Under the pieces are notes generated by a model. It saw nothing but the letters and a program-made list of their open reading frames with translations. It was not told where the DNA came from and did no database searches. A stretch of DNA of 64,000 nt from Deltaproteobacteria bacterium (GTDB lineage Bacteria; Desulfobacterota; Syntrophobacteria; Syntrophobacterales; Syntrophobacteraceae): assembly GCA_021780695.1 (NCBI GenBank), contig JAJXYD010000021.1:32873-96872 (forward strand). Direction: 5' to 3'. The position numbers and the translations under genes were made by a program. Below, one piece after another: positions 7,756 to 15,780 of this stretch (position 1 is its first letter; each line of letters starts with the position of its first letter).

Positions 7756-9210
7756 CTAGCGCGACTCTGCCCATTGAAACAGTGCTATCGCGGTCGCTAC
7801 AACCCCGTTTAGCGATTCGACCCCCGCGCAAATGGGGATCGAAATCGCATCTTTTCGAAACTTTTCCGGAAGTCCGGGTCCCTCTATGCCGGGAAGAAGC
7901 CCGAAGCTTGCCGGGAATTCGAACCGCGAAATCTTTTTCCCTTCTTTGGAAAGCGCTACGATCGGCAGGTCCTCGGGTAGTTCTCCAATGGACGGTCCTT
8001 CAAATAGAGGAGCTCCGAAGACCGTTGCGGCCGAGGCCCTTACAGACTTTGGGTGGTATGGGTTGGCGGCTTCTGCCAGCACGACGATTGCGGAAACCCC
8101 GAAGGCCACGGCCGATCTGATGACAGCCCCGACATTTTCGGGGTCCTGAAAAGGGATAAAGAGAGTGCATCCTGTGGCAAAGCCCTGCGATGGCGACCAC
8201 TTGGGCATCTCCTTTATCCTTACAAGCAGCATCGGACTGGACGTACCGAAAATATCCAGGGTGTCGAAGAGTTGCGCGGCGAGCCTGTACCACGTCAAAT
8301 GCGTGGGGCCGTCCTCGGGCGGCGGATTTTGATCCCCTCTGCCAATCCAGGCGATGCAATCGCCTGGATTGCGCGCTACTGTTTCCAGTACCTGCTTTTG
8401 TCCGAAAACAAGCGCCTGCATTTGTTTGCGTATACCGCGTGGGGTGAGGAGCTTTTTTAATTCCCGGAACGTTTCATTGTTTTCGCTCTCTATGGTTTTC
8501 ACAAGATTTGCCTTTTCGAACTCGGCCCTTCTTAGCCGGGGTGGACAATCCAGCCTCTCGAAGACAACCAGTCTTCGCTCGTCTGCGGAATCGGGCAAAC
8601 GGTAATGATGGTCGCCTTTTAGCCGGTAGCGATCCGGGAGGCGCGCGAGTGCCTCCTGGATTTCCTCTTCACAGCGCGGTCCTTTCATAAAGATCGCCAG
8701 ACCGCCCCTGGAAAGAGTCCCGCTTATTCTTTCCAAAGTGGCCGCGATGGCTTCGACCGCTCTTGTGATTATACCGTTTACGGGTATCTCTGTGGAAACG
8801 TTTACGCTGTGGCCAAAGACGCTGATCTTCGAAAGTTTTAGCTCGGCAATGGCGGCTTGAAGAAATTCGACCCGGTTTTGCCTGCTTTCCGCCAGGATGA
8901 TCTCGATATCGGGGAAAGCTATTTTTAGAGGGATCCCGGGCATCCCGGGGCCGCTGCCAATGTCCATTAGCGGCGAGGGCAGCTCTATGATTTTGCCTGG
9001 AATGATCGAGTCCACATAGAGCTTGCGGACCATGTTGGCAAAGTTGTGAATCCGGGTGAGATTAAGTTCTTTGTTGTATTGTCTTAGCAGCAGGTGATAT
9101 TTCCATAAGCGGGCCGCTTGGGCCTGCGGCAGTAAAATACCCGATGCCGACAGCAGCCTTGAGAGCTGTGCCGCATCAGGTTCTGCCCCGAAACTTTTGT
9201 GAGGTCTCAA
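7756..9210 (-). CDS. Fused RsmG-SpoU bifunctional RNA methyltransferase
   Basis: 484 residues in one uninterrupted frame. Residues 1 to about 215 are RsmG/GidB: KYHLLLRQYNKELNLTRI, then the SAM loop LMDIGSGPGMPGIPLKIAFP, ending at RRLVVFER. RsmG makes m7G527 in 16S rRNA. Residues about 225-484 are a SpoU/TrmH SPOUT methyltransferase with an N-terminal substrate-binding part and all three knot motifs: FIPFQDPENVGAVIRSAVAFGV, PGIEGPGLP and GVESLNGVVATAIALFQ. SpoU enzymes 2'-O-methylate ribose in rRNA or tRNA. Both active regions look intact, so two ribosomal modifications may be linked in one chain. It is divergent from the RluA gene, 35 bases away, suggesting an RNA-modification pair. Confidence 0.88.
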   Translation of the reverse strand: MRPHKSFGAEPDAAQLSRLLSASGILLPQAQAARLWKYHLLLRQYNKELNLTRIHNFANMVRKLYVDSIIPGKIIELPSPLMDIGSGPGMPGIPLKIAFPDIEIILAESRQNRVEFLQAAIAELKLSKISVFGHSVNVSTEIPVNGIITRAVEAIAATLERISGTLSRGGLAIFMKGPRCEEEIQEALARLPDRYRLKGDHHYRLPDSADERRLVVFERLDCPPRLRRAEFEKANLVKTIESENNETFRELKKLLTPRGIRKQMQALVFGQKQVLETVARNPGDCIAWIGRGDQNPPPEDGPTHLTWYRLAAQLFDTLDIFGTSSPMLLVRIKEMPKWSPSQGFATGCTLFIPFQDPENVGAVIRSAVAFGVSAIVVLAEAANPYHPKSVRASAATVFGAPLFEGPSIGELPEDLPIVALSKEGKKISRFEFPASFGLLPGIEGPGLPEKFRKDAISIPICAGVESLNGVVATAIALFQWAESR

Positions 9211-9245
9211 AGCTGCTCCTTCAGTTCCGGATTGCAGGTAACGAT

Positions 9246-10016
9246 ATGAACGATAATTATTTTTTTCATAAATCCTGGCCGATTTTCTACCGTGACAATC
9301 ACTTGCTGGTCCTCTACAAGCCTGCCGGTCTACTGGCCCAGGGGGACCAAACCGGTGAAATTTCCCTGCTGGAACTCGGCAAGCTCTGGATCAAGGACAT
9401 CTATAACAAACCCGGCCGGGTTTTTCTCGGCCTCGTTCATCGCCTTGATAGGCCGGTTGCCGGGGTAATGCTCTTTTGCCGTACCTCAAAGGCCGCGGCA
9501 AGAATAAGCGAGCAGTTCCGCACCGGCAAATCGGAGAAATACTATTTGGCGGTACTGGAAGGAGAACTGAAGGAAAAATCCGGAAGTCTCCAAAACTTTA
9601 TCGACAGGCGTGAGAACCGCTCGAGCTTTATCGTGGATAAAAAGACCCCCTCAGCCCGCGAAGCCCGGCTCTCGTTTGAAACCCTCGATTGCGCTAAAGG
9701 CCGCACCCTGGTAAGAATACGGCTCGAAACCGGCCGAAGGCACCAGATACGGACACAATTCGCCCACATCGGCCACCCGGTCGCCGGGGACTTGCGCTAC
9801 GGGGCCCCGGTCCCGCTTGCCCAAAAGCAAATAGCCCTTTTTGCCAAAGAGCTTGTCGTCGATCACCCCGTCAGCGGCCAAAGGCTGCGGTTCGAGTCGC
9901 CCCTTCCCAGGGACTGGCCCTGGTTAAACGAGGGGGCGAACAGTCAAATTCCCTGGGACTGGAGGCAACTGGAACAACAACTCGATCTGGACCTGTCTAT
10001 ACGCGCCGGCTCTTAA
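9246..10016 (+). CDS. RluA-family pseudouridine synthase
   Basis: 256 residues from ATG 9246; the open frame extends upstream to 9144, but that part would run into the divergent methyltransferase gene and does not resemble the family. The catalytic motif VHRLDRPVAGVMLF carries the conserved Asp. GRRHQIRTQFAHIGHPVAGDLRYG is the second signature. There is no S4 domain, so it is a short RluA/RluC-type enzyme acting on rRNA or tRNA uridines. The target cannot be told from sequence. Its last four bases overlap the end of the convergent lipoprotein gene. Confidence 0.88.
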   Translation: MNDNYFFHKSWPIFYRDNHLLVLYKPAGLLAQGDQTGEISLLELGKLWIKDIYNKPGRVFLGLVHRLDRPVAGVMLFCRTSKAAARISEQFRTGKSEKYYLAVLEGELKEKSGSLQNFIDRRENRSSFIVDKKTPSAREARLSFETLDCAKGRTLVRIRLETGRRHQIRTQFAHIGHPVAGDLRYGAPVPLAQKQIALFAKELVVDHPVSGQRLRFESPLPRDWPWLNEGANSQIPWDWRQLEQQLDLDLSIRAGS

Positions 10017-10552
10017 AATTTATCCACAATTATCCGAGACTCTACGATATTGGTCTGCTCGGGTATTCCATTGTTTAAATACTCGACCCGGACTCGTACC
10101 GTGTTATAGTCGGCATGGAGATTTTGCGGACGGATCCTCGCAATGAGCCTCTCAGGCGATTGGAACCTTATATCGGGAGCCCCGACGCAAAACTGCTCCG
10201 ACTCCATGGTCGTCTTCGCATCCCGGGGACCGGGGCTGCAAAAACCTCCCGAAGGCTTGAGACCGCCGCCGCCTGCCAGACAATCAGACGATGAGGACGA
10301 AAGGGACGGGCTGCGGGTAAGCCATTGGAAACACACTTTCTCCACCTTCACCGGTCCATCGGAGCGAAAATGCAAAATCACGTCATAGGGAAGGTTCTCC
10401 CGTATATGCGTGACCATGTCGATTCCCGTAAGTTTGGCTTCTCCGCTGGAAAGAGGCTTGATCCTTCCAAGGGGGGACTGGGGTTCAAATGAAGAGCAGG
10501 AAGAAAGCATGATGATTGCGGCGACAATCGCCAACCACTTGGCGCTTTGCAT
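10013..10552 (-). CDS. Small lipoprotein of unknown function
   Basis: 179 residues. The first 19 form a signal peptide with lipobox LSSC, so it is probably lipidated and exported. The mature part contains a Ser/Gly/Pro-rich insert (SPSLSSSSSDCLAGGGGLKPSGGFCSPGP) in an otherwise beta-strand-like protein ending in NTVRVRVEYLNNG, which resembles an immunoglobulin-like or 'filamin' strand pattern. I do not recognise a family. It is divergent from surE (111-bp gap). Confidence 0.7.
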   Translation of the reverse strand: MQSAKWLAIVAAIIMLSSCSSFEPQSPLGRIKPLSSGEAKLTGIDMVTHIRENLPYDVILHFRSDGPVKVEKVCFQWLTRSPSLSSSSSDCLAGGGGLKPSGGFCSPGPRDAKTTMESEQFCVGAPDIRFQSPERLIARIRPQNLHADYNTVRVRVEYLNNGIPEQTNIVESRIIVDKF

Positions 10553-10663
10553 CTGGAGTCCTTTCTGAAAAAAAACGGGCGTTGGGCATCAAAGGTAAAC
10601 GTGCACAATAAAAGTTTAAAAAAAGAATGTCAAATATTCATCTGAAAGGTTAAAAGCTGCGCT

Positions 10664-11434
10664 ATGAGGATCCTTTTGACAAACGATGATGGGATTTTTT
10701 CCAAGGGAATAGAGACTCTCTTTAACGCTCTGTCGCTGGAACACGAAGTTAACGTTGTTGCTCCTGAAACCGAGCAGTCCGCCATCGGCCACGCTATCAC
10801 GATGCTTGAACCTTTGCGTGTAAACTCGATAAAGCGAAACGGCCGTTTTTTTGGCTATGCCCTTAAGGGTACCCCTGCCGACTGCGTTAAAATAGCCGTA
10901 AGCGAGCTAATGGACCAGAGGCCTGAAATAGTTGTCTCCGGCATCAATCTGGGAGCCAATATCGGAGTCGATGTCATTTACTCGGGCACTGTATCCGCGG
11001 CCACCGAGGCAGCCGTTCTGGGTATCCCTTCCATAGCGGTCTCCATCGACTCCTTTGCTCCGGCCACTTTTAGCGGGGCAACCCAATTCATTTCAAAATT
11101 AGTTCAGCTTTTTGGAAAAGATCACCTGCTGCCGGGCGGGTGCCTCAATGTCAATGTTCCCAACCTGCCGGAGGAAAAAATTCGCGGCGTGCGCTTTACC
11201 AGGCAGGGAACTCAAAGATACCTCGAAAAGTACGACCGTCGCATCGATCCCCGCAACCATGTCTATTATTGGCTGGCAAACGAATCGGTTTCTCGGGACG
11301 ACGATCCCGATTCGGATTCCTCGGCCCTGGCTGCGGGATATATTTCCGTTACCCCGATCCAGCACGATCTCACAAATTACCCGGCGCTCGAAATTTTAAA
11401 GAAATTAAAAATAGAGGAACTGCGCCGGCATTGA
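10664..11434 (+). CDS. surE: 5'/3'-nucleotidase SurE
   Basis: 256 residues, normal for the family. The N-terminal RILLTNDDGIFSKGI carries the metal-binding Asp pair. VVAPETEQSAIGHAIT, GTPADCVKIAV and VSGINLGANIGVDVIYSGTVSAATEA are all canonical SurE motifs. The enzyme dephosphorylates nucleoside monophosphates and polyphosphate in the cytoplasm and is linked to stationary-phase survival. It appears monocistronic and converges with the transglutaminase-like gene. Confidence 0.94.
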   Translation: MRILLTNDDGIFSKGIETLFNALSLEHEVNVVAPETEQSAIGHAITMLEPLRVNSIKRNGRFFGYALKGTPADCVKIAVSELMDQRPEIVVSGINLGANIGVDVIYSGTVSAATEAAVLGIPSIAVSIDSFAPATFSGATQFISKLVQLFGKDHLLPGGCLNVNVPNLPEEKIRGVRFTRQGTQRYLEKYDRRIDPRNHVYYWLANESVSRDDDPDSDSSALAAGYISVTPIQHDLTNYPALEILKKLKIEELRRH

Positions 11435-11462
11435 CTAAGCGCTGCTAATAACGGCGGCACGG

Positions 11463-12578
11463 CTAGTGGTCTAAATATTTTTGCACTCTTCCAACCAGGT
11501 TTTTGCAGTCAAAGACCTTTTGCATGATCCTGCCGGTAAATTCGGCGCCTTGGCCGTTGACGGGTTTACCTGCATACGACTGGTTGTAATTAGCCTCCAT
11601 CGGACCTATTTGGCTGCATGTTTCGAACATCGATGTTCTGGATTGGACGAAATCTTTGAAGCCCCCGGGATTTTTAAACATTTCCCCCTCGTTATAGAGT
11701 TCATAATTCCACATTGAGGGCTGAGGGATAAAACCTCCCGTTGTCTCTACCGGTATCCAGGTCGATCGCGCGACTCTGGCTAAAACCCATGCGTGGTTCA
11801 TTGTTGCGATGTATTTCTCGACTGTGTCCAATTGGGTGATATCGGTTCGAACGTTTCCCACCATCAGCCTGGCCTTTATCCCGGCAGTCTCCAATAAATC
11901 CCATACGTCCATAGCCATATCGACACAAACAAAGAACTGGTTCCCAACATAGGTGTGCTGGAGATGATAGTTATATAAAAGATAGCGGATTTTGTTATAA
12001 GTGGGTAATGTCTTTATGCTGTCCCAATCGGATGTGTCCAGGTCGTTTTTATAGTAATACGAACTGTCCATGGGGCGATTGAACGTATCGGCTATCTTGT
12101 GAATTGTCTCCGATACCTCCTGAGCGTTATAGGCCATCGGCACGGAAACGGAGTGAGGCACAGGAGAGCCGCTTTGCGCGCTGGGCGGTTGCCCCTGTGC
12201 GGCTTGCGGGAGCGCAGGGGGCGCGGCAGGGTAAGCCGTGTGTGAATCGGACTCCGCGGCTGATGGGGGGGAGGGCCTTTGCGGGCTTTGAGCCTGTTCC
12301 GGCGCCCTTTTGCTCAAATCGGAGGAGGCGGGCTTATTAACCCCTTTTGACACGACGATGTAAACGGCTCCAACAATGACAAGAGCGGTCAGGAGCCATA
12401 AAAAAGCCCGGTTTTTTCCAGGCTTTTCAACGTATATGACCATCCTTGCGCCATCGAGCTGCTTATCCTCTTTTTCGAATTTGTCGTAAACTATCCCGCA
12501 CTTGGGGCATTCCGACGCAGAAAAAAAATCCTCGTCCTCGGGCTGTCGGACATATCCGCATTTGGGGCAGGCAACCAT
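11463..12578 (-). CDS. Zinc-ribbon, membrane-anchored transglutaminase-like protein
   Basis: 371 residues. An N-terminal zinc ribbon (Cys4, Cys7, Cys24, Cys27) precedes a single transmembrane helix at about 57-77 and a Pro/Ser/Gln-rich linker (about 85-148). The C-terminal domain has a transglutaminase/cysteine-peptidase arrangement: Cys218 in FFVCVDMAMDVWDLLETAGIKARLMVG, His262 in NHAWVLARV and an acidic Glu278 in WIPVETTGG. The ribbon would lie in the cytoplasm and the enzyme domain outside. Either peptide hydrolysis or crosslinking is possible. It lies downstream of the UDP-glucuronate decarboxylase gene but is separated from it by a long hairpin. Confidence 0.75.
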   Translation of the reverse strand: MVACPKCGYVRQPEDEDFFSASECPKCGIVYDKFEKEDKQLDGARMVIYVEKPGKNRAFLWLLTALVIVGAVYIVVSKGVNKPASSDLSKRAPEQAQSPQRPSPPSAAESDSHTAYPAAPPALPQAAQGQPPSAQSGSPVPHSVSVPMAYNAQEVSETIHKIADTFNRPMDSSYYYKNDLDTSDWDSIKTLPTYNKIRYLLYNYHLQHTYVGNQFFVCVDMAMDVWDLLETAGIKARLMVGNVRTDITQLDTVEKYIATMNHAWVLARVARSTWIPVETTGGFIPQPSMWNYELYNEGEMFKNPGGFKDFVQSRTSMFETCSQIGPMEANYNQSYAGKPVNGQGAEFTGRIMQKVFDCKNLVGRVQKYLDH

Positions 12579-12645
12579 TCTGATTTCCTCTGAGAAAGGA
12601 AGTGCGCGGGAGATTTACATGTCAAAAGAGCGCGGCCCCGGCAAA

Positions 12646-12686
12646 CTTCATGGCCCAACCGCGCTGCCTGCGCGGGGGCCATGAAG
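12646..12686 (-). terminator. Long GC-rich hairpin after the UDP-glucuronate decarboxylase gene
   Basis: Outer arms CTTCATGGCCC (12646-12656) and GGGCCATGAAG (12676-12686) enclose inner arms CCGCGC/GCGCGG with a 5-base loop and an AA bulge, giving 17 pairs. It lies just after the stop at 12713 (minus strand). It has no U-tract. It could end the uxs transcript or block read-through into the next gene. Confidence 0.5.
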
Positions 12687-12712
12687 CGGGGTGGCCCTAT
12701 CGTGCTGCCGCG

Positions 12713-13696
12713 CTAGCAGCATCCATGGGGCAAAGAAGCCTCTTTCCCATTGGATCGCAGAAGGTCGTCGAAGTAATCGATCGTCTTCTTTAGGCCCTCT
12801 TGCAGAGGAACGGTTGGTTGCCAGCCAAGTTTTTCCTTTGCAAGGGTTATATCGGGTTTGCGCTTTACCGGATCGTCCTGTGGGAGCGGGTTTCGAACCA
12901 GCGTCGACTTCGATCCGGTCATTTCGATTACCATGTCGGCAAGTTCGAGAATGGTAAACTCCACGGGATTTCCAAGGTTTACCGGACCGGTAAAACCCTT
13001 GGGAGAGTTCATGAGCCTTATAAAACCCTCTATCAGGTCATCGACATAGCAAAAGGAGCGGGTCTGTTTGCCGTCGCCATAGACCGTTATGGGCTCGCCC
13101 GTTAGTGCCTGAACGATAAAATTGGACACGACCCGGCCGTCGTTAGGGTGCATCCTCGGTCCGTATGTATTGAAAATCCTTGCCACCTTTATATCCAGCG
13201 AGTGCTGCCGGTGATAGTCGAAAAAAAGCGTCTCGGCGCACCTCTTGCCCTCGTCATAGCAGGACCGGGGCCCGATGGTGTTTACGTTTCCCCAGTAGCT
13301 TTCCTTTTGAGGATGCTCGAAAGGGTTGCCGTAGACTTCCGATGTCGAGGCCTGCATGATCTTTATCTTCAATCTCTTGGCAAGCCCCAGCATATTGATC
13401 GACCCGTGTACGTTTACTTTCGTTGTCTGTACCGGATCGTTTTGGTAGTGAATCGGAGATGCGGGACAGGCAAGGTTATAGATTTCGTCAACCTCGACAT
13501 ACAAAGGATAAGTAATATCGTGTCTCATAAGTTCGAAATAGGGATTGTTCATGAGGCTAACGATATTTCTCTTGCTGCCCGTATATAAATTGTCGATGCA
13601 CAAAACATCCTGCTGGTCTTTTAAAAGCCTTTCGCATAGATGGGAGCCCAGAAACCCGGCCCCGCCGGTTACTGCACATCTTTTCCTAAGATGCAT
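12713..13696 (-). CDS. UDP-glucuronate decarboxylase (UDP-xylose synthase type)
   Basis: 327 residues from ATG 13696; an in-frame ATG at 13738 adds 14 unlikely residues. It is an SDR-fold NAD enzyme: [16 protein letters not shown] binds [11 protein letters not shown] carries the catalytic Ser/Thr, and [13 protein letters not shown] carries Tyr-x3-Lys. The pattern [11 protein letters not shown] and [16 protein letters not shown] is typical of UXS rather than of GalE or RmlB. It would convert UDP-glucuronate to UDP-xylose for surface polysaccharide. No other polysaccharide genes adjoin it. Confidence 0.9.
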   Translation of the reverse strand: MHLRKRCAVTGGAGFLGSHLCERLLKDQQDVLCIDNLYTGSKRNIVSLMNNPYFELMRHDITYPLYVEVDEIYNLACPASPIHYQNDPVQTTKVNVHGSINMLGLAKRLKIKIMQASTSEVYGNPFEHPQKESYWGNVNTIGPRSCYDEGKRCAETLFFDYHRQHSLDIKVARIFNTYGPRMHPNDGRVVSNFIVQALTGEPITVYGDGKQTRSFCYVDDLIEGFIRLMNSPKGFTGPVNLGNPVEFTILELADMVIEMTGSKSTLVRNPLPQDDPVKRKPDITLAKEKLGWQPTVPLQEGLKKTIDYFDDLLRSNGKEASLPHGCC

Positions 13697-13849
13697 GGCA
13701 TTTTTCCTTATAGATGACAAAATCGGATAAAACCGCAAAAAGGCTGCCGAACTGTCGGAACCTGCGACATTATACCTGTTTAATCTCTATTGACAATATT
13801 TTAGATTCGTCTTGTATTTGCCCTCGATTAGGCTCGGCGTCTTTGACTT

Positions 13850-15682
13850 TTATGTATTTCGCATTTGCCCGCTCAATGCTTTTTCAAATTTTACCTTCTG
13901 CTTTAACAGGTAATCGTGCAATTTACCCCCCTCCTCGAGTGCCTTGTCGATTGTGGAGACCGCATCCGCATACATGCCGTTGACAAAATAGGCTTCGGCC
14001 AGGGTATCGAGAATATCGGGCACCGGATCGAGGGACGCCGCCTTTAAGGCAAGCTTTAACGAGTCTTCAGGATGGCGGAAAGCATAGGGGCCGGTGGCAT
14101 AGAGCCAGGCCAGATTGTTTAAGGCCCATGCATTCTCGGGGGCATTGCGTATGGCTGCCCTGAGGACCGATTCGCACCGGGAGTATCTTCCCCGTTCGTA
14201 GAGAAAAGCCCCGTAAGCCGATAGATATGCCGCCTTGCCCGCGTTTCCTGAAACGGAGTTCTTTAGCTTTAAAAAGTAGAGCTTTGCCTGGCGCTCTCTG
14301 GCAAAGCCCGACCTGTCGATCCTCCAGTTGGCAAAGAGAAGGGCAGACGTTAGAGCCGCAAAAATCAGTACCGACCCATAGAGCTTCCGGTTGTGTTTGC
14401 CAATGAGATCCCGGCTCCTTGAAGCCTTGAGCAAAAAATCAACTCTTTGCCTTATGCTGTAATGATGCCAGCTTGGAAGATCTTCAATCTTTCCGGAGTA
14501 AAAGGCGATCTTCTGAAGCGAAGTGATAAGCGGCTCAGGAGTGCCAAGAAGCTCCATGGCGTAGAGGTCTGCCTGGCGTTCGCTGTTTCGAAGAAAATAG
14601 CCGAAAATAAAGCGGAAAAAAATGACCATTGCCAATACGATGGGCAGCACGGACAGCAGAGAAAAAAAAGAACTTTCCAAACCTTTGTTGGAAACCGACA
14701 GGTTGAAAATAGTTTTGTTTGAAAGCGCCAGCCATGTCAGGGTATCGCCCAGCTTGAAAACAAGAAGGACAAATACGATAAAAAGCGCTACGAAAAGCAA
14801 CATATGCCTTTTTCGTACGTGCCCCATTTCGTGGGCGATTACCGCCTTTAGTTCCGAGGCGTCAAGAACTCTGAGCAAACCCGACGTGATAAGGATGTAT
14901 CTAAGGCGGGGCAGAATACCCACTACTCCGGCCGTGAGAATATCGGCTCCAAAAAGCGGCCACAAAAGAAGACCACCGGTTTTGAAATCGTGCTCATCGC
15001 AAAATCTTTGAAGCTCATCCCTTATAAAGCCCTGGGCAAGCGGCTTACACCCCCACACTCGAATGATCAGCCACGGGGCTAACATTACCATCGCCGTTAG
15101 GGCTATCGCAATGAGGCCGAGTTGGACCATTTCCGAAGACATGAAAGCCGGAGCCTTTACCAATTCGAGCAGGTCCGCGACTATCGATATCAAAAGCCAG
15201 GGAATAAGGATTACCACGCTAAAGGACATATGTCCTTTTATAAACTGGGCTCGCGAGGATGTGGAATGGGTAAGACTCTCCTGTAGAGGTTGGCCGAAAT
15301 ACCAGATAACCGCCATGTGAAGCATGAAGACCGCCAGGCCGATCAGTCCCGAAATGGTCATAAACCTGCTGTAGCCCGGAATTGCACCAAGGTAGCGGCC
15401 AAGATCGAATACATAAAGATATATCGCGATAAATCCAATGGCCGTAATGGAAAGCAAACTCTCGGCACGAAAGTAGGCACGATGGAGGGCGGCCGATACG
15501 TTGCCTGCCTGGATGCCTTTTCGCAGTTTTGCAAAAGTGCGTCGGCAGTAAAGAATGAAAAAACAAAAAAGGGCGATAATGCATGCGCCGTTTTGCCAGT
15601 GAGCAAAATTGGGTTCGCCTGTTTGCGCGGGTGATCCGAAAAGGGCTAAAATGACTATAAAGTAGATGAGTTGGTTATACAT
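13850..15682 (-). CDS. Multi-spanning M48-family metallopeptidase with TPR tail
   Basis: 610 residues. There are several hydrophobic segments between about 1 and 210. The zinc site is HEMGH (284-288) in VIAHEMGHVRKRH, with a third-ligand motif SERQADLYAMEL near 378. Two more membrane segments surround the site. Residues about 470-600 form TPR-like helices (AYGAFLYERGRYSRCESVLRAAIRNAPENAWALNNLAWLY and following repeats). The layout resembles Ste24/HtpX-type proteases extended by a TPR module for membrane protein quality control. It lies 98 bases downstream of purF but behind a hairpin, so co-transcription is uncertain. Confidence 0.85.
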   Translation of the reverse strand: MYNQLIYFIVILALFGSPAQTGEPNFAHWQNGACIIALFCFFILYCRRTFAKLRKGIQAGNVSAALHRAYFRAESLLSITAIGFIAIYLYVFDLGRYLGAIPGYSRFMTISGLIGLAVFMLHMAVIWYFGQPLQESLTHSTSSRAQFIKGHMSFSVVILIPWLLISIVADLLELVKAPAFMSSEMVQLGLIAIALTAMVMLAPWLIIRVWGCKPLAQGFIRDELQRFCDEHDFKTGGLLLWPLFGADILTAGVVGILPRLRYILITSGLLRVLDASELKAVIAHEMGHVRKRHMLLFVALFIVFVLLVFKLGDTLTWLALSNKTIFNLSVSNKGLESSFFSLLSVLPIVLAMVIFFRFIFGYFLRNSERQADLYAMELLGTPEPLITSLQKIAFYSGKIEDLPSWHHYSIRQRVDFLLKASRSRDLIGKHNRKLYGSVLIFAALTSALLFANWRIDRSGFARERQAKLYFLKLKNSVSGNAGKAAYLSAYGAFLYERGRYSRCESVLRAAIRNAPENAWALNNLAWLYATGPYAFRHPEDSLKLALKAASLDPVPDILDTLAEAYFVNGMYADAVSTIDKALEEGGKLHDYLLKQKVKFEKALSGQMRNT

Positions 15683-15722
15683 TGGAATCTTTGAGTCCTC
15701 GATTGCGGGGAAAGGCAGGGCA

Positions 15723-15755
15723 GTGGGTGGGTTGAATCAGATCCAAACCACCCAC
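15723..15755 (-). terminator. Hairpin between purF and the peptidase gene
   Basis: Arms GTGGGTGG (15723-15730) and CCACCCAC (15748-15755) lie just after the purF stop on the minus strand. No U-tract. Confidence 0.45.
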
Positions 15756-15780
15756 GACTTTCTAAAAGGCAACCTAAGAC

